Origin: Streptomyces agglomeratus
Lineage (GTDB): Bacteria; Actinomycetota; Actinomycetes; Streptomycetales; Streptomycetaceae
Reading direction: 5' to 3'
DNA length: 64,000 nt
NCBI RefSeq assembly: GCF_001746415.1
Contig: NZ_MEHJ01000001.1
Span: forward strand, 6,454,501 to 6,518,500
Under the pieces are notes generated by a model. It saw only the letters and a program-made list of their open reading frames with translations, did no database searches and was not told where the DNA came from. Shown one piece after another: positions 26,540 through 39,430 of this stretch (its first letter is position 1; every line of letters begins with the position of its first letter). The position numbers and the translations under genes were made by a program.

Positions 26540-27607
26540 ATGAACTGGGACGACACCGGACCCGACATCGACCAGCGGCTGGTCGACTCCGGCCCCGACG
26601 GCGAGGACCAGGCCGTCGAGGCCGCGCTGCGCCCCAAGGACCTCGACGAGTTCGTCGGCCAGGAGAAGGTCCGCGAGCAGCTCGACCTGGTCCTGAAGGC
26701 CGCCCGCGCACGCGGCGCGACCGCCGACCACGTGCTGCTCTCCGGCGCCCCCGGCCTCGGCAAGACGACCCTCTCGATGATCATCGCGGCCGAGATGAAC
26801 GCCCCGATCCGCATCACCTCGGGCCCCGCCATCCAGCACGCGGGCGACCTCGCGGCGATCCTCTCCTCCCTCCAGGAGGGTGAGGTTCTCTTCCTCGACG
26901 AGATCCACCGGATGTCCCGGCCCGCCGAAGAGATGCTCTACATGGCGATGGAGGACTTCCGCGTCGACGTGATCGTCGGCAAGGGCCCCGGAGCCACCGC
27001 CATCCCGCTGGAACTTCCCCCCTTCACCCTGGTCGGCGCCACCACCAGGGCCGGCTTGCTGCCGCCGCCGCTGCGCGACCGCTTCGGCTTCACCGGCCAC
27101 ATGGAGTTCTACGAGCCCGCCGAGCTCGAGCGGGTCATCCACCGCTCCGCGCGCCTCCTCGACCTGGAGATAGACGTGGAGGGCGCCGCCGAGATCGCCG
27201 GGCGCTCCCGCGGCACGCCCCGCATCGCGAACCGCCTGCTGCGCCGCGTACGGGACTATGCCCAGGTCAAGGCGGACGGCGTCATCAACCGCGACATCGC
27301 CGCCGCGGCCCTCAAGGTGTACGAGGTCGACGCCCGCGGCCTCGACCGCCTGGACCGGGCCGTGCTCGGCGCCCTCCTCAATCTCTTCGGCGGCGGGCCC
27401 GTGGGGCTGTCCACGCTGGCGGTCGCGGTGGGGGAGGAGCGGGAGACGGTGGAAGAGGTGGCCGAGCCGTTCCTCGTACGGGAGGGTCTGCTGGCCCGCA
27501 CGCCGAGGGGCCGGGTCGCCACGCCCGCCGCCTGGGCCCACCTCGGTCTCGTACCGCCGCAGCAGGGTAACGGAAGAAACGGACAAGCAGGGCTCTTCGG
27601 GACGTGA
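26540..27607 (+). CDS. ruvB: Holliday junction branch migration ATPase RuvB
   Basis: A 355-aa AAA+ motor. Walker A is [11 protein letters not shown] near residue 75, Walker [10 protein letters not shown], sensor 1 [18 protein letters not shown], and the arginine-containing sensor 2 [14 protein letters not shown]. The C-terminal winged helix ends in a Gln/Gly-rich tail. It is 22 bp downstream of ruvA, so ruvCAB is one operon. Confidence 0.97.
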   Translation: MNWDDTGPDIDQRLVDSGPDGEDQAVEAALRPKDLDEFVGQEKVREQLDLVLKAARARGATADHVLLSGAPGLGKTTLSMIIAAEMNAPIRITSGPAIQHAGDLAAILSSLQEGEVLFLDEIHRMSRPAEEMLYMAMEDFRVDVIVGKGPGATAIPLELPPFTLVGATTRAGLLPPPLRDRFGFTGHMEFYEPAELERVIHRSARLLDLEIDVEGAAEIAGRSRGTPRIANRLLRRVRDYAQVKADGVINRDIAAAALKVYEVDARGLDRLDRAVLGALLNLFGGGPVGLSTLAVAVGEERETVEEVAEPFLVREGLLARTPRGRVATPAAWAHLGLVPPQQGNGRNGQAGLFGT

Positions 27608-27663
27608 CGGACCTGACGGCGCGGACGGTCGACCTGTCAGGAACCACGGTGCGATGCTGGGCG

Positions 27664-27693
27664 TTGTTCCATTGATGCGGACTCGCTTAGACT
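27664..27693 (+). promoter_or_regulatory. Promoter candidate for yajC-secDF
   Basis: TTGTTC (27664-27669), an 18-bp spacer and TAGACT (27688-27693) lie in the 175-bp gap after ruvB. The predicted leader to the yajC GTG is about 80 nt. Confidence 0.5.
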
Positions 27694-27782
27694 CCGCCGA
27701 TGCCGCCCTTCCAGGGCCGGCGTGCCCACCCCCGTAGATCAGGCCGCTCCCCGGCGCGGTCGTGCGAAGGAATTTCCGTCCC

Positions 27783-28274
27783 GTGAATATCGTGACCCTC
27801 CTCCCCTTCATCGTGCTCATCGGGGCCATGTTCCTGATGACCCGGTCCGCCAAGAAGAAGCAGCAGGCGGCTGCGCAGATGCGCAACGACATGCAGCCCG
27901 GCACCGGCGTCCGGACGATCGGGGGCATGTACGCCACCGTCAAGGAAGTTCACGACGACACGGTCCTCCTCGAGGTCGCGCCGGGCGTGCACGCCGTCTA
28001 CGCGAAGAACTCCGTCGGCGCCGTCCTCGACGACGAGGAGTACAACCGCATCGTCCACGGCGACGGTGACCTCAAGATCGACGCTCCGGTCGTCCCGGAC
28101 GACGCGTCCTCGCTGACCGAGTCCTCGGACGCGGACAAGGACGACGACGTCGCGCGGATCGACCTGGGCAAGACCGCCGGGTCGGACGGGGCGGACAAGG
28201 CGCACGACGCCGCCGACACGGCCGGCGACGAGCCGAAGGACAAGAAGACCGACGGCGAGAGCGACGCGAAGTAG
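27783..28274 (+). CDS. yajC: Preprotein translocase subunit YajC
   Basis: A 163-aa protein with one N-terminal membrane helix (VTLLPFIVLIGAMFLM), a basic flank (RSAKKKQQ), and the YajC soluble core MQPGTGVRTIGGMYATVKEV. The C-terminal 70 residues are highly acidic and Asp/Lys/Ala-rich, longer than in E. coli YajC (110 aa). YajC associates with SecDF-YidC, and its gene lies upstream of secD as usual. GTG start with AAGGAA upstream. Confidence 0.93.
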   Translation: MNIVTLLPFIVLIGAMFLMTRSAKKKQQAAAQMRNDMQPGTGVRTIGGMYATVKEVHDDTVLLEVAPGVHAVYAKNSVGAVLDDEEYNRIVHGDGDLKIDAPVVPDDASSLTESSDADKDDDVARIDLGKTAGSDGADKAHDAADTAGDEPKDKKTDGESDAK

Positions 28275-28282
28275 TCACGTAG

Positions 28283-28320
28283 GGGGACCGCGGGGCGCCC
28301 ACCGGCGTACCGCGGTCCCC
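28283..28320 (+). terminator. Hairpin between yajC and secD
   Basis: An 11-bp perfect stem GGGGACCGCGG (28283-28293 with 28310-28320) lies in the 144-bp yajC-secD gap. It may act as a partial terminator that lowers secDF relative to yajC. Confidence 0.55.
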
Positions 28321-28418
28321 GGATCGTGCCGACTTCCGCGGGGCTGGGCCCCACATACTTCGTGGCTGCCCCGGCGCTCACCCGGCGCGGGGGCGGTTGG
28401 ACAGGGAGAAACGAGAAG

Positions 28419-30164
28419 GTGGCAGCACCGAAGAAGGGCCGCAGGCCCGCGGGGGCTCCGGGCAGGCCAGGGCGCGCCCTGGCCTTGATCCTGATCGCCA
28501 TGGTCGCGCTCACCGGCGGCATGTTCGCGACCGGTGAGCTCACGCCGCGTCTGGGCATCGACCTCGCCGGCGGCACGAGCATCACGCTCGAGGCCAAGCC
28601 CGAGCCGGGCAAGCCGAACGCGATCAACAAGACCAACATGGAGACCGCGGTCGGCATCATCGACCGGCGCGTCAATGGTCTGGGTGTTTCCGAAGCCGAG
28701 GTTCAGACCCAGGGCGACAAGAACATCATCGTCAACATCCCCAAGGGGACGGACGAGAAGCAGGCCCGGAAGCAGGTCGGTACGACCGCTCAGCTCTATT
28801 TCCGGCCTGTCGTGACGTACACCGCCGGTACCCCCACGCCGGACGCCTCTCCCTCCCCGAAGCCCTCGGCGGGCGCCAAGGACGGCAAGGACGGCAAGTC
28901 CACGCCGACCGCCACCCCGTCGGCCACCGCGACCACCCAGGGCCGCGCCGTGACGGAGGGCCTCAAGAAGGCCCCGACGCCGACCCCCACGGGCAGCGCC
29001 ACGAAGAGCCCCGACCAGAGCGGCAAGCCGACGCCCACGCCGTCGGCCGACCCCGCCGCCTCCGCGCTGGAGAAGAAGTTCACGGCGCTCGACTGCGCGA
29101 ACGACACCGCCCGGGTCCAGGCCAACGTGGGCGTCAAGCCCGAGGACCCGATGATCGCCTGCGGCAAGAACAACGCCGGCGAGTGGGAGAAGTACATCCT
29201 GGGTCCGGCCGAGGTCAACGGCAAGGACGTCGACGACGCCAGTGCCACCATCGACACCCAGCGTGGCGGCGGCTGGAAGGTGAACATGGAGTTCACCGAC
29301 GCCGGCTCCAAGAAGTTCCAGAAGATCACCGGCAAGCTCTCGCAGCAGCAGCCCCCGCAGAACCAGTTCGCCATCGTCCTCGACGGCGAGGTCGTCTCGG
29401 CCCCCTCGGTCAACCAGACCCTGAGCGCCAACGCGGAGATCTCCGGCAGCTTCACCCAGGATTCAGCCCAGGACCTGGCCAACATCCTCTCGTACGGCGC
29501 GCTGCCGCTCTCCTTCAGCGAGGAGACCGTCACCACCGTCACCTCCGCGCTCGGCGGCGAGCAGCTCAAGGCCGGTCTGATCGCCGGCGCGATCGGTCTC
29601 GCGCTGGTCGTCATCTACCTCCTGGCGTACTACCGCGGCCTTGCCTTCGTCGCGATCGTCAGCCTCATCGTCTCGGCGATCCTGACGTACACGATCATGA
29701 CCCTGCTCGGCCCGGGCATCGGCTTCGCGCTGAACCTCCCCGCGGTGTGCGGTGCGATCGTCGCCATCGGCATCACCGCGGACTCGTTCATCGTGTACTT
29801 CGAACGCATCCGCGACGAGATCCGCGAGGGCCGCACGCTCAAGCCCGCGGTGGAGCGTGCCTGGCCGCGTGCCCGGCGCACCATCCTGGTCTCCGACTTC
29901 GTGTCGTTCCTCGCCGCCGCCGTGCTGTTCCTCGTGACGGTCGGCAAGGTCCAGGGCTTCGCGTTCACGCTCGGCCTCACGACCCTGCTCGACGTCGTCG
30001 TGGTGTTCCTCTTCACCAAGCCGCTGATGACGCTGCTGGCGCGTACGAAGTTCTTCGGACAGGGCCACCCGTGGTCCGGCCTGGACCCGAAGCGGCTCGG
30101 CGTACAGCCTCCCCTGCGCCGTACCCGTCGCGTCTCCGCCCCCATCGACCCGAAGGAGGCCTGA
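28419..30164 (+). CDS. secD: Protein translocase subunit SecD
   Basis: A 581-aa RND-like membrane protein using proton flow to complete Sec export. The first membrane helix (ALALILIAMVALTGGMFA) is followed by the RLGIDLAGGTSITLE strand. A large periplasmic domain and five C-terminal helices follow (GALPLSFSEE, GPGIGFALNLPAVCGAIVAIGITADSFIVYFERI). Residues about 136-216 are an unusually long Pro/Thr/Ser/Lys-rich low-complexity insertion in the periplasmic domain. GTG start at 28419. The secF ATG follows after one base. Confidence 0.96.
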   Translation: MAAPKKGRRPAGAPGRPGRALALILIAMVALTGGMFATGELTPRLGIDLAGGTSITLEAKPEPGKPNAINKTNMETAVGIIDRRVNGLGVSEAEVQTQGDKNIIVNIPKGTDEKQARKQVGTTAQLYFRPVVTYTAGTPTPDASPSPKPSAGAKDGKDGKSTPTATPSATATTQGRAVTEGLKKAPTPTPTGSATKSPDQSGKPTPTPSADPAASALEKKFTALDCANDTARVQANVGVKPEDPMIACGKNNAGEWEKYILGPAEVNGKDVDDASATIDTQRGGGWKVNMEFTDAGSKKFQKITGKLSQQQPPQNQFAIVLDGEVVSAPSVNQTLSANAEISGSFTQDSAQDLANILSYGALPLSFSEETVTTVTSALGGEQLKAGLIAGAIGLALVVIYLLAYYRGLAFVAIVSLIVSAILTYTIMTLLGPGIGFALNLPAVCGAIVAIGITADSFIVYFERIRDEIREGRTLKPAVERAWPRARRTILVSDFVSFLAAAVLFLVTVGKVQGFAFTLGLTTLLDVVVVFLFTKPLMTLLARTKFFGQGHPWSGLDPKRLGVQPPLRRTRRVSAPIDPKEA

Positions 30165-30165
30165 G

Positions 30166-31290
30166 ATGTCCCGACTCGGAAATCTCGGCGCCCGCCTCTA
30201 CAACGGTGAGGTCGGTTACGACTTCGTCGGCAAGCGCAAGATCTGGTACGGCCTGTCGATCCTGATCACCATCACGGCCATCGTCGGCCTGGCGGTGCGC
30301 GGTCTGGTCATGGGCATCGAGTTCGAGGGCGGCGCCGTCTTCACGACCTCCAAGACCGGTGTTTCCGTCGCCCAGGTCCAGGAGGACGCCGAGGAGGCAT
30401 CCGGACACGCGGCGATCGTCCAGGAGCTCGGCAACGGCGGCATGCGCATCCAGATCAGTGGTCTGGACACCGCCAGCGCGTCGCCGGTCAAGGATGAGCT
30501 CGCGAAGGACCTCGGCGTCAAGCCGGGCGACATCACCTCCGAGCTGGTCGGCCCCAGCTGGGGCGAGCAGATCGCCAACAAGGCCTGGACCGGCCTGGCG
30601 ATCTTCATGGTCCTGGTGGTGATCTACCTCGCCATCGCCTTCGAGTGGCGCATGGCCCTGGCCGCTCTGATCGCCCTGGTCCACGACCTCACGATCACCG
30701 TCGGTGTGTACGCCCTCGTCGGCTTCGAGGTCACCCCGGGCACCGTGATCGGTCTGCTGACCATCCTCGGTTACTCCCTCTACGACACCGTCGTCGTCTT
30801 CGACGGTCTCAAGGAGGGGTCGAAGGACATCACCAAGCAGACGCGCTGGACGTACAGCGAGATCGCCAACCGCAGCCTCAACGGCACCCTGGTGCGCTCC
30901 ATCAACACCACGGTCGTCGCGCTGCTGCCGGTGGCGGGCCTGCTGTTCATCGGCGGCGGTGTGCTGGGCGCCGGCATGCTCAACGACATCTCGCTGTCGC
31001 TCTTCGTCGGCCTGGCAGCCGGCGCGTACTCCTCGATCTTCATCGCCACTCCGCTCGTCGCCGACCTGAAGGAACGCGACCCGCAGATGAAGGCCCTGAA
31101 GAAGCGCGTGCTCGCCAAGCGGGCGGCCGCCGAGGCGCGGGGCGAGTCGGCGGACGACGCCGACGGTGTTTCCGGCGAGCCGCAGGACCGGTTCCCGGAC
31201 GACGCAGCGCCCGCCGGCGCGGTCGTCGGCCAGCGCCCGGCCGACCGTGGCCGCCCCGGCCGGGGCAAGCCTTCGGGCAAGCGCCGATGA
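30166..31290 (+). CDS. secF: Protein translocase subunit SecF
   Basis: A 374-aa partner of SecD with six membrane helices. The start YDFVGKRKIWYGLSILITI and GIEFEGGAVF are typical, and the later TILGYSLYDTVVVFDGLKE motif carries the conserved Asp of the proton path. The 60-residue C-terminal tail is charged and disordered. It starts 1 bp after secD. Its stop overlaps the apt ATG by 4 bp. Confidence 0.96.
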   Translation: MSRLGNLGARLYNGEVGYDFVGKRKIWYGLSILITITAIVGLAVRGLVMGIEFEGGAVFTTSKTGVSVAQVQEDAEEASGHAAIVQELGNGGMRIQISGLDTASASPVKDELAKDLGVKPGDITSELVGPSWGEQIANKAWTGLAIFMVLVVIYLAIAFEWRMALAALIALVHDLTITVGVYALVGFEVTPGTVIGLLTILGYSLYDTVVVFDGLKEGSKDITKQTRWTYSEIANRSLNGTLVRSINTTVVALLPVAGLLFIGGGVLGAGMLNDISLSLFVGLAAGAYSSIFIATPLVADLKERDPQMKALKKRVLAKRAAAEARGESADDADGVSGEPQDRFPDDAAPAGAVVGQRPADRGRPGRGKPSGKRR

Positions 31291-31832
31291 CGGCGACCGC
31301 CACGCAGGATCTCCTGCTCAGCCGCATCCGTGACGTACCGGACTATCCCAAGCCGGGAGTGATGTTCAAGGACATCACCCCGCTGCTCGCGGACCCGGTG
31401 GCTTTCACGGCGCTGACCGACGCCCTCGCGGAACTGTGCGTACGCTGCGACGCCACGAAGATCGTCGGTCTGGAGGCGCGCGGCTTCATCCTGGCCGCAC
31501 CGGTCGCCGTCCGCGCCGGCCTCGGGTTCATCCCCGTACGCAAGGCGGGGAAGCTGCCGGGGGCGACGCTGAAGCAGGCGTACGAGCTGGAGTACGGCAC
31601 CGCGGAGATCGAGATCCACGCCGAGGACCTGGTCGACGGCGACCGCGTCATCGTCATCGACGACGTCCTCGCCACCGGCGGCACCGCCGAGGCGTCGCTG
31701 GAGCTCATCCGGCGGGCCGGAGCCCAGGTCGCCGGGGTCGCGGTCCTCATGGAGCTCGGATTCCTGGGCGGCCGCGCCCGTCTGGAGCCGGCCCTGCGGG
31801 GTGCGCCGCTGGAAGCCCTGATCACGGTCTGA
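31287..31832 (+). CDS. apt: Adenine phosphoribosyltransferase
   Basis: A 181-aa purine salvage enzyme that converts adenine and PRPP to AMP. It has the family start [21 protein letters not shown], the GLEARGF loop, and the PRPP-binding motif [16 protein letters not shown]. The ATG overlaps the secF stop. The secDF-apt-rel order is conserved in actinobacteria and places salvage next to (p)ppGpp control. Confidence 0.95.
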   Translation: MTATATQDLLLSRIRDVPDYPKPGVMFKDITPLLADPVAFTALTDALAELCVRCDATKIVGLEARGFILAAPVAVRAGLGFIPVRKAGKLPGATLKQAYELEYGTAEIEIHAEDLVDGDRVIVIDDVLATGGTAEASLELIRRAGAQVAGVAVLMELGFLGGRARLEPALRGAPLEALITV

Positions 31833-31850
31833 CCAGCACGGCTGTAGGGG

Positions 31851-31887
31851 AAGGGCGGGTCCCGGAGGAATTCCGGGACCCGCCTTT
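31851..31887 (+). terminator. Terminator after apt
   Basis: GGCGGGTCCCGGA (from 31854) pairs with its complement ending at 31884, extended by a G-T wobble and two A-T pairs to 31851-31887. It is followed by TTTC. It separates apt from rel. Confidence 0.8.
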
Positions 31888-31992
31888 CACGTTGGTCCAG
31901 GTGTCAGGCCGGGGGCGAACCGGAAGCCAGGCATCGTTACCATGGGCTTTCCGGGCCTGACCGGGGGACCCGGACCCGCACGAGGAGCGCTC

Positions 31993-34656
<2,664 letters not shown>

Positions 34657-34665
34657 GACACGTAC

Positions 34666-34707
34666 GCGAAGGGCCCCGGTACGGAAATCCGTACCGGGGC
34701 CCTTCGC
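34666..34707. terminator. Bidirectional terminator between rel and DUF349 gene
   Basis: A perfect inverted repeat of 20 bp per arm (34666-34685 with 34688-34707) is separated by only two bases. It lies between two convergent genes. Confidence 0.88.
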
Positions 34708-34725
34708 TTCGCGTAAACCGCCGGG

Positions 34726-35955
34726 TCAGCCGCCGAACTCCTGGAGACCCTTGAGGGCCTGGTCCAGCAGCGCCTGCCGGCCTTCCAGCTCGCGGGCGAG
34801 CTTGTCCGCCCTGGCGTTGTTGCCCGACGCGCGTGCCTGGTCGATCTGACCGCGCAGCTTGTCCACGGCGTCCTGGAGCTGGCCGGTCAGACCCGCGGCG
34901 CGGGCGCGCGCCTCAGGGTTCGTACGGCGCCACTCGTTCTCCTCGGTCTCCTGGAGCGCCTTCTCCACCGCGTGCATCCGTCCCTCGACCTTCGGGCGGG
35001 CGTCGCGGGGCACGTGGCCGATGGCCTCCCAGCGCTCGTTGAGGGAACGGAACGCGGCCCTGGCCGCCTTCAGGTCCTTCACCGGCACCAGCTTCTCGGC
35101 CTCGGTCGCGAGCTCCTCCTTGAGCTTGAGGTTCTCGGCCTGCTCCGCGTCGCGCTCGGCGAACACCTCGCTGCGGGCCGCGAAGAAGACGTCCTGGGCG
35201 CCGCGGAAGCGGTTCCACAGGTCGTCCTCGGCCTCGCGCTGGGCGCGGCCCGCGGCCTTCCACTCCGTCATCAGGTCGCGGTAGCGCGCGGCCGTAGCGG
35301 CCCAGTCGGTGGAGCCCGAAAGGCTCTCCGCCTCCGCGACCAGCCTCTCCTTGGCCTTGCGGGCCTCCTCGCGCTGGGCGTCCAGCGAAGCGAAGTGGGC
35401 CTTGCGGCGCTTGGAGAACGCCGAGCGGGCGTGCGAGAAGCGGTGCCACAGCTCGTCGTCGGACTTCCGGTCGAGCCTCGGCAGGCCCTTCCAGATGTCC
35501 ACGAGTGCCCGCAGCCGCTCACCGGCCGCCCGCCACTGCTCGCTCTGGGCCAGCTCCTCGGCCTCGACGACCAGCGCCTCCTTGGCGTGCTTCGCCTCGT
35601 CGGTCTGCTTCGCCTTCTCGGCCTTGCGCTCCTCGCGGCGCGCCTCGACCGTCGCCACCAGCGCGTCGAGACGCTTGCTCAGCGCGTCGAGATCGCCGAC
35701 GGCGTGGTGCTCGTCGACCTGCTGACGCAGATGGCCGATCGCCGCCTGGGCGTCCTTGGCCGACAGGTCGGTGGTCTTCACCCGCCGGTCGAGGAGGCCG
35801 ATCTCGACAACCAGGCCCTCGTACTTGCGCTCGAAGTAGGCCAGGGCCTCCTCGGGAGAGCCCGCCTGCCAGGAACCGACGACCTTCTCGCCCTCGGCCG
35901 TACGCACGTACACGGTGCCGGTCTCGTCGACACGGCCCCACGGGTCGCTGCTCAC
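34726..35955 (-). CDS. DUF349-domain coiled-coil protein
   Basis: A 409-aa highly charged, largely helical protein. After an N-terminal domain (SSDPWGRVDETGTVYVRTAEG) come three DUF349 repeats, each with a pattern like W-x-A-x-x-R-x-R-x-L then DELWHRFSHAR or DDLWNRFRGAQDVFF (about residues 150-370). The last helix ends LKGLQEFGG. DUF349 proteins are of unknown biochemical role. GTG start at 35955 with GGAGGAGG upstream. It is convergent with rel. Confidence 0.85.
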   Translation of the reverse strand: MSSDPWGRVDETGTVYVRTAEGEKVVGSWQAGSPEEALAYFERKYEGLVVEIGLLDRRVKTTDLSAKDAQAAIGHLRQQVDEHHAVGDLDALSKRLDALVATVEARREERKAEKAKQTDEAKHAKEALVVEAEELAQSEQWRAAGERLRALVDIWKGLPRLDRKSDDELWHRFSHARSAFSKRRKAHFASLDAQREEARKAKERLVAEAESLSGSTDWAATAARYRDLMTEWKAAGRAQREAEDDLWNRFRGAQDVFFAARSEVFAERDAEQAENLKLKEELATEAEKLVPVKDLKAARAAFRSLNERWEAIGHVPRDARPKVEGRMHAVEKALQETEENEWRRTNPEARARAAGLTGQLQDAVDKLRGQIDQARASGNNARADKLARELEGRQALLDQALKGLQEFGG

Positions 35956-36098
35956 AGCGCCTCCTCCACATGATGCCTGCGCAGGGCTGTTGACCCCCGG
36001 GCATCGTCCACAGTTTCTTTCGCGGGGCGACAGACGCCCTGCACACCGCCAACATAGGCGAACGGCAGGGCGGCTGTCCGCATCCCGCACTTCCGGAT

Positions 36099-36902
36099 TT
36101 ACTTGGTGACGGTCGCCTTGTCGATGACCACGGTGGCATTGGGCGCCCCGTCGCCCGCGCCCGTCGCCTCACCCGCGTCAGCGATCTTCTTCAGCACGTC
36201 CTTGCCGCCCTTGATGGTCCCGAACGGTGAGTAGTTGGGCGGCAACTTGCTGTCCTGGTAGACGAGGAAGAACTGGCTGCCGCCGGTCCCCGGACCCGCG
36301 TTCGCCATCGCGACCGTGCCCGCCGGATAGACCCCGCCCTTGAGCTTCGGGTCCTTCAGGTTCTCGTCCGGCAGCTTGTAGCCGGGCGTGCCGGAGCCCT
36401 GCGCCGTCGGGTCGCCGCACTGGAGGACGTAGATGCCGCTCGTCGTCAGCCGGTGGCACTTCGTGTGGTCGAAGTAGCCCTTGCCCGCCAGGAAGTTGAA
36501 GGAGTTCACCGTGCGCGGCGCCTTCGCCGCGTCCAGCGCGAGCGTGATGTCGCCACACGTGGTGTCGAGCTTCATCGTGTACGAGGCCGACTTGTCGACG
36601 GTGAGCGCCGGCTCCTTCTTGTACGACAGCTTCTTGACCGACCCGGGGGCGGGCTTCTCGCAGGGGTCCGGCGCCTTCGACGGCGTGGAGGCCGCCGCGT
36701 CGGTGACGGTGTCGTCCTTGTCGTCGCCGCCCAGCGCGCCCGTCGCGAACGCCGTCGCCCCCGCGGCGAGCACCACGGCGAGCGCCGAGGCGATCACGGC
36801 GTTGCGGCGGCGCGCCCTGCGCCGGTTCTCGGCGCGGCGCTGCTGCTGGCGTTCGAACTTCTCCCGGGCGAGCTGGCGCCGCCGCTGATCGCTGCTGACC
36901 AC
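36099..36902 (-). CDS. Cyclophilin-type peptidyl-prolyl isomerase, membrane-anchored
   Basis: A 267-aa protein. A basic cytoplasmic N-terminus (RRRQLAREKFERQQQRRAEN) leads into one membrane helix (AVIASALAVVLAAGATAFATG) and then an extracytoplasmic cyclophilin domain. Domain motifs are NSFNFLAGKGYFDHTKCHR and GSQFFLVYQDS. There is no lipobox, so the helix is probably an uncleaved anchor. GTG start at 36902. It is divergent from the metallo-hydrolase gene. It probably folds exported proteins. Confidence 0.88.
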   Translation of the reverse strand: MVSSDQRRRQLAREKFERQQQRRAENRRRARRRNAVIASALAVVLAAGATAFATGALGGDDKDDTVTDAAASTPSKAPDPCEKPAPGSVKKLSYKKEPALTVDKSASYTMKLDTTCGDITLALDAAKAPRTVNSFNFLAGKGYFDHTKCHRLTTSGIYVLQCGDPTAQGSGTPGYKLPDENLKDPKLKGGVYPAGTVAMANAGPGTGGSQFFLVYQDSKLPPNYSPFGTIKGGKDVLKKIADAGEATGAGDGAPNATVVIDKATVTK

Positions 36903-37074
36903 CGGTGTTCTCCTCGTACGTCTCGTCTGTCACTGCTGTCCGCACTGCTGTCCGGCCGAGCCGAGCTTGCCCGTACCGTATATGGGTTCGCTGTGCGATG
37001 AGCGGCGCCGGTAGGCTCTGATCTGCTGCAATCGACAGCGGCATCTCCCGCCGGACGACATATTGAGGACGATC

Positions 37075-37764
37075 GTGCTTATTGCCGGGTTCCCCGCCGG
37101 GGCCTGGGGGACCAACTGTTACCTGGTCGCCCCCGCCGCGGGCGAGGAGTGCGTGATCATCGACCCGGGCCACCAGGCCGCCGCGGGCGTCGAGGAAGCG
37201 CTCGCGAAGCACCGCCTCAAGCCCGTCGCGGTCGTCCTCACCCATGGCCACCTCGACCACGTCGCCTCGGTCGTCCCGGTGTGCGGAGCGCACGACGTAC
37301 CCGCGTGGATCCACCCCGCCGACCGGTACATGATGAGCGACCCCGAGAAGGCGCTCGGCCGCTCGATCGGCATGCCGCTGATGGGCGAGCTGACCGTGGG
37401 CGAGCCCGACGACGTCAAGGAGCTGACCGACGGCGCGGAGCTGAAGCTGGCGGGTCTCGACCTCACCGTCTCGCACGCGCCCGGCCATACCAAGGGGTCG
37501 GTGACCTTCAGGCTGCCCGAACAGGCCGACATCCCGTCGGTCTTCTTCTCGGGCGACCTGCTGTTCGCCGGCTCCGTCGGACGCACCGACCTGCCCGGCG
37601 GCGACCACGCCGAGTTGCTCGAATCGCTGGCCCGCGTGTGCCTGCCGCTCGACGACTCGACCGTGGTGCTGTCCGGCCACGGCTCCCAGACGACCATCGG
37701 CCGCGAGCGCGCCACCAACCCGTATCTCAACGGTCTGGCCGCCGCTCCCCGACGAGGAATGTGA
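37075..37764 (+). CDS. MBL-fold metallo-hydrolase (glyoxalase II-like)
   Basis: A 229-aa metallo-beta-lactamase-fold protein. The metal-binding motif THGHLDH is near residue 58. Further ligands lie in [30 protein letters not shown] and the terminal [12 protein letters not shown]. Such proteins upstream of hisS are usually called glyoxalase II-like or YcbL-type hydrolases; the substrate is unproven. GTG at 37075 is preceded by GAGGA with five-base spacing. The ORF ends next to hisS. Confidence 0.88.
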   Translation: MLIAGFPAGAWGTNCYLVAPAAGEECVIIDPGHQAAAGVEEALAKHRLKPVAVVLTHGHLDHVASVVPVCGAHDVPAWIHPADRYMMSDPEKALGRSIGMPLMGELTVGEPDDVKELTDGAELKLAGLDLTVSHAPGHTKGSVTFRLPEQADIPSVFFSGDLLFAGSVGRTDLPGGDHAELLESLARVCLPLDDSTVVLSGHGSQTTIGRERATNPYLNGLAAAPRRGM

Positions 37765-37775
37765 CGAGACTTCCT

Positions 37776-39038
37776 GTGAGCACCTTCAAGGCCCCCAAGG
37801 GCACGTACGACCTCATCCCGCCGGACTCCGCGAAGTTCCTGGCGGTCCGCGAGGCCATTTCCGCGCCGCTGCGGAACTCCGGCTACGGCTACATCGAGAC
37901 GCCCGGCTTCGAGGACGTGGCGCTCTTCTCGCGCGGTGTCGGCGAGTCCACCGACATCGTCTCCAAGGAGATGTACGCCTTCGAGACCAAGGGCGGCGAC
38001 AAGCTGGCGCTGCGCCCCGAGGGCACCGCCTCCGTGCTGCGCGCGGCCCTCGAAGCCAACCTGCACAAGAGCGGCAACCTGCCGGTCAAGCTCTGGTACT
38101 CCGGCTCGTACTACCGCTACGAGCGCCCGCAGAAGGGCCGCTACCGCCACTTCTCGCAGGTCGGCGCCGAGGCGATCGGCGCCGAGGACCCGGCCCTGGA
38201 CGCCGAGCTGATCATCCTGGCCGACCAGGCGTACCGCTCGCTGGGCCTGTCGCAGTTCCGCATCCTGCTGAACTCGCTGGGCGACAAGGAGTGCCGCCCC
38301 GTCTACCGGGAGGCCCTCCAGGGCTTCCTGCGCGACCTCGACCTGGACGAGGACACCCGCCGCCGCATCGAGATCAACCCGCTGCGGGTCCTCGACGACA
38401 AGCGCGCCGAGGTCCAGAAGCAACTCGTGGGCGCGCCCATGCTGCGCGACTACCTGTGCGACGCGTGCAAGGCGTACCACGAGCAGGTCCGCGAGCTGCT
38501 GAACGCGGCGGGCGTCGCATACGAGGACGACGAGAAGCTGGTGCGCGGCCTCGACTACTACACCCGCACCACCTTCGAGTTCGTCCACGACGGCCTCGGC
38601 TCGCAGTCCGCGGTGGGCGGCGGTGGCCGCTACGACGGCCTGTCCGAGATGATCGGCGGCCCCGCGCTGCCGTCCGTCGGATGGGCGCTCGGCGTGGACC
38701 GCACGGTGCTGGCGCTGGAGGCGGAGGGCGTCGGGCTCGACCTGCCGGCCACCACCAGCGTGTACGCGGTGCCGCTCGGCGAGGAGGCGCGCCGCGTCCT
38801 GTTCGGTACGGTCACCGAGCTGCGCAGGGCGGGTGTCGCGGCCGACTTCGCGTACGGCGGCAAGGGCCTCAAGGGCGCCATGAAGAACGCCAACCGGTCG
38901 GGGGCCCGTTACACGATCGTCGCCGGCGAGCGCGATCTGGCCGACGGCCAGGTGCAGCTGAAGGACATGGAGACGGGCGAGCAGGTGGCGGTCGCACTGG
39001 ACACGGTCACCGCCGAGATCCAGCGCCGCCTGGCCTGA
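37776..39038 (+). CDS. hisS: Histidyl-tRNA synthetase
   Basis: A 420-aa class II synthetase with the family start [20 protein letters not shown]. Motif 2 lies in the [20 protein letters not shown] region. The histidine signature [16 protein letters not shown] is near residue 260, and GGGGRYDGL follows. The C-terminal domain binds the anticodon. I chose GTG at 37776; an in-frame GTG at 37761 would overlap the upstream stop as GTGA and add five residues (VTRLP), and cannot be excluded. Confidence 0.96.
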   Translation: MSTFKAPKGTYDLIPPDSAKFLAVREAISAPLRNSGYGYIETPGFEDVALFSRGVGESTDIVSKEMYAFETKGGDKLALRPEGTASVLRAALEANLHKSGNLPVKLWYSGSYYRYERPQKGRYRHFSQVGAEAIGAEDPALDAELIILADQAYRSLGLSQFRILLNSLGDKECRPVYREALQGFLRDLDLDEDTRRRIEINPLRVLDDKRAEVQKQLVGAPMLRDYLCDACKAYHEQVRELLNAAGVAYEDDEKLVRGLDYYTRTTFEFVHDGLGSQSAVGGGGRYDGLSEMIGGPALPSVGWALGVDRTVLALEAEGVGLDLPATTSVYAVPLGEEARRVLFGTVTELRRAGVAADFAYGGKGLKGAMKNANRSGARYTIVAGERDLADGQVQLKDMETGEQVAVALDTVTAEIQRRLA

Positions 39039-39430
39039 GCACCCGTACCCACAGGGCCCGTACCCAGGGTCCGCACGCACAGGGGCCGCACGCGCAGGGG
39101 CCCGGCCGGTCCCGACGGACCGGCCGGGCCCCTGCCGCATGGACCGGCGTGGGGGCGGATCCGGCCCGGCACTCGTACGGTTGCCCGACCGGTCAACTCC
39201 GTGGTGCGGATTCGTCCTGCCGGACCAGGGCGGTTCCGGTCAGTCCGGTACGCCTCCCCGTGGGGCGGTCCGGCGCCCGGAATCGCCGCTTCGCGCCGGT
39301 CACGGCGCTGCCGCGGCGAAACCGGCGGGCCGGCCGGCCGTACCCGCCCATGTCCGGCCAACGGTGGGCCCTGGTACCGGTGCGGCAGAATGAACCTGTC
39401 CGGCAGCCCACTCAGCGACGGAACGGCGAT
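39039..39430. other. Intergenic region hisS-VKOR (392 bp)
   Basis: The first 57 bp contain imperfect short direct repeats built from CCGTACCCA/CCGCACGCA plus CAGGG. The hisS terminator follows at 39096-39135. From 39136 to 39430 I see no gene, RNA or convincing promoter, only GC-rich sequence with a CAGAAT box about 35 bp before the VKOR start. Confidence 0.6.
39096..39135 (+). terminator. Terminator after hisS
   Basis: An 18-bp perfect stem (39096-39113 with 39118-39135) closes on a CGAC loop, 57 bp after the hisS stop. Confidence 0.85.

Noticed and set aside
31936..31943. TACCAT as a rel -10 box
   Set aside because: No acceptable -35 sequence at 16-19 bp; the hexamer alone is too common.
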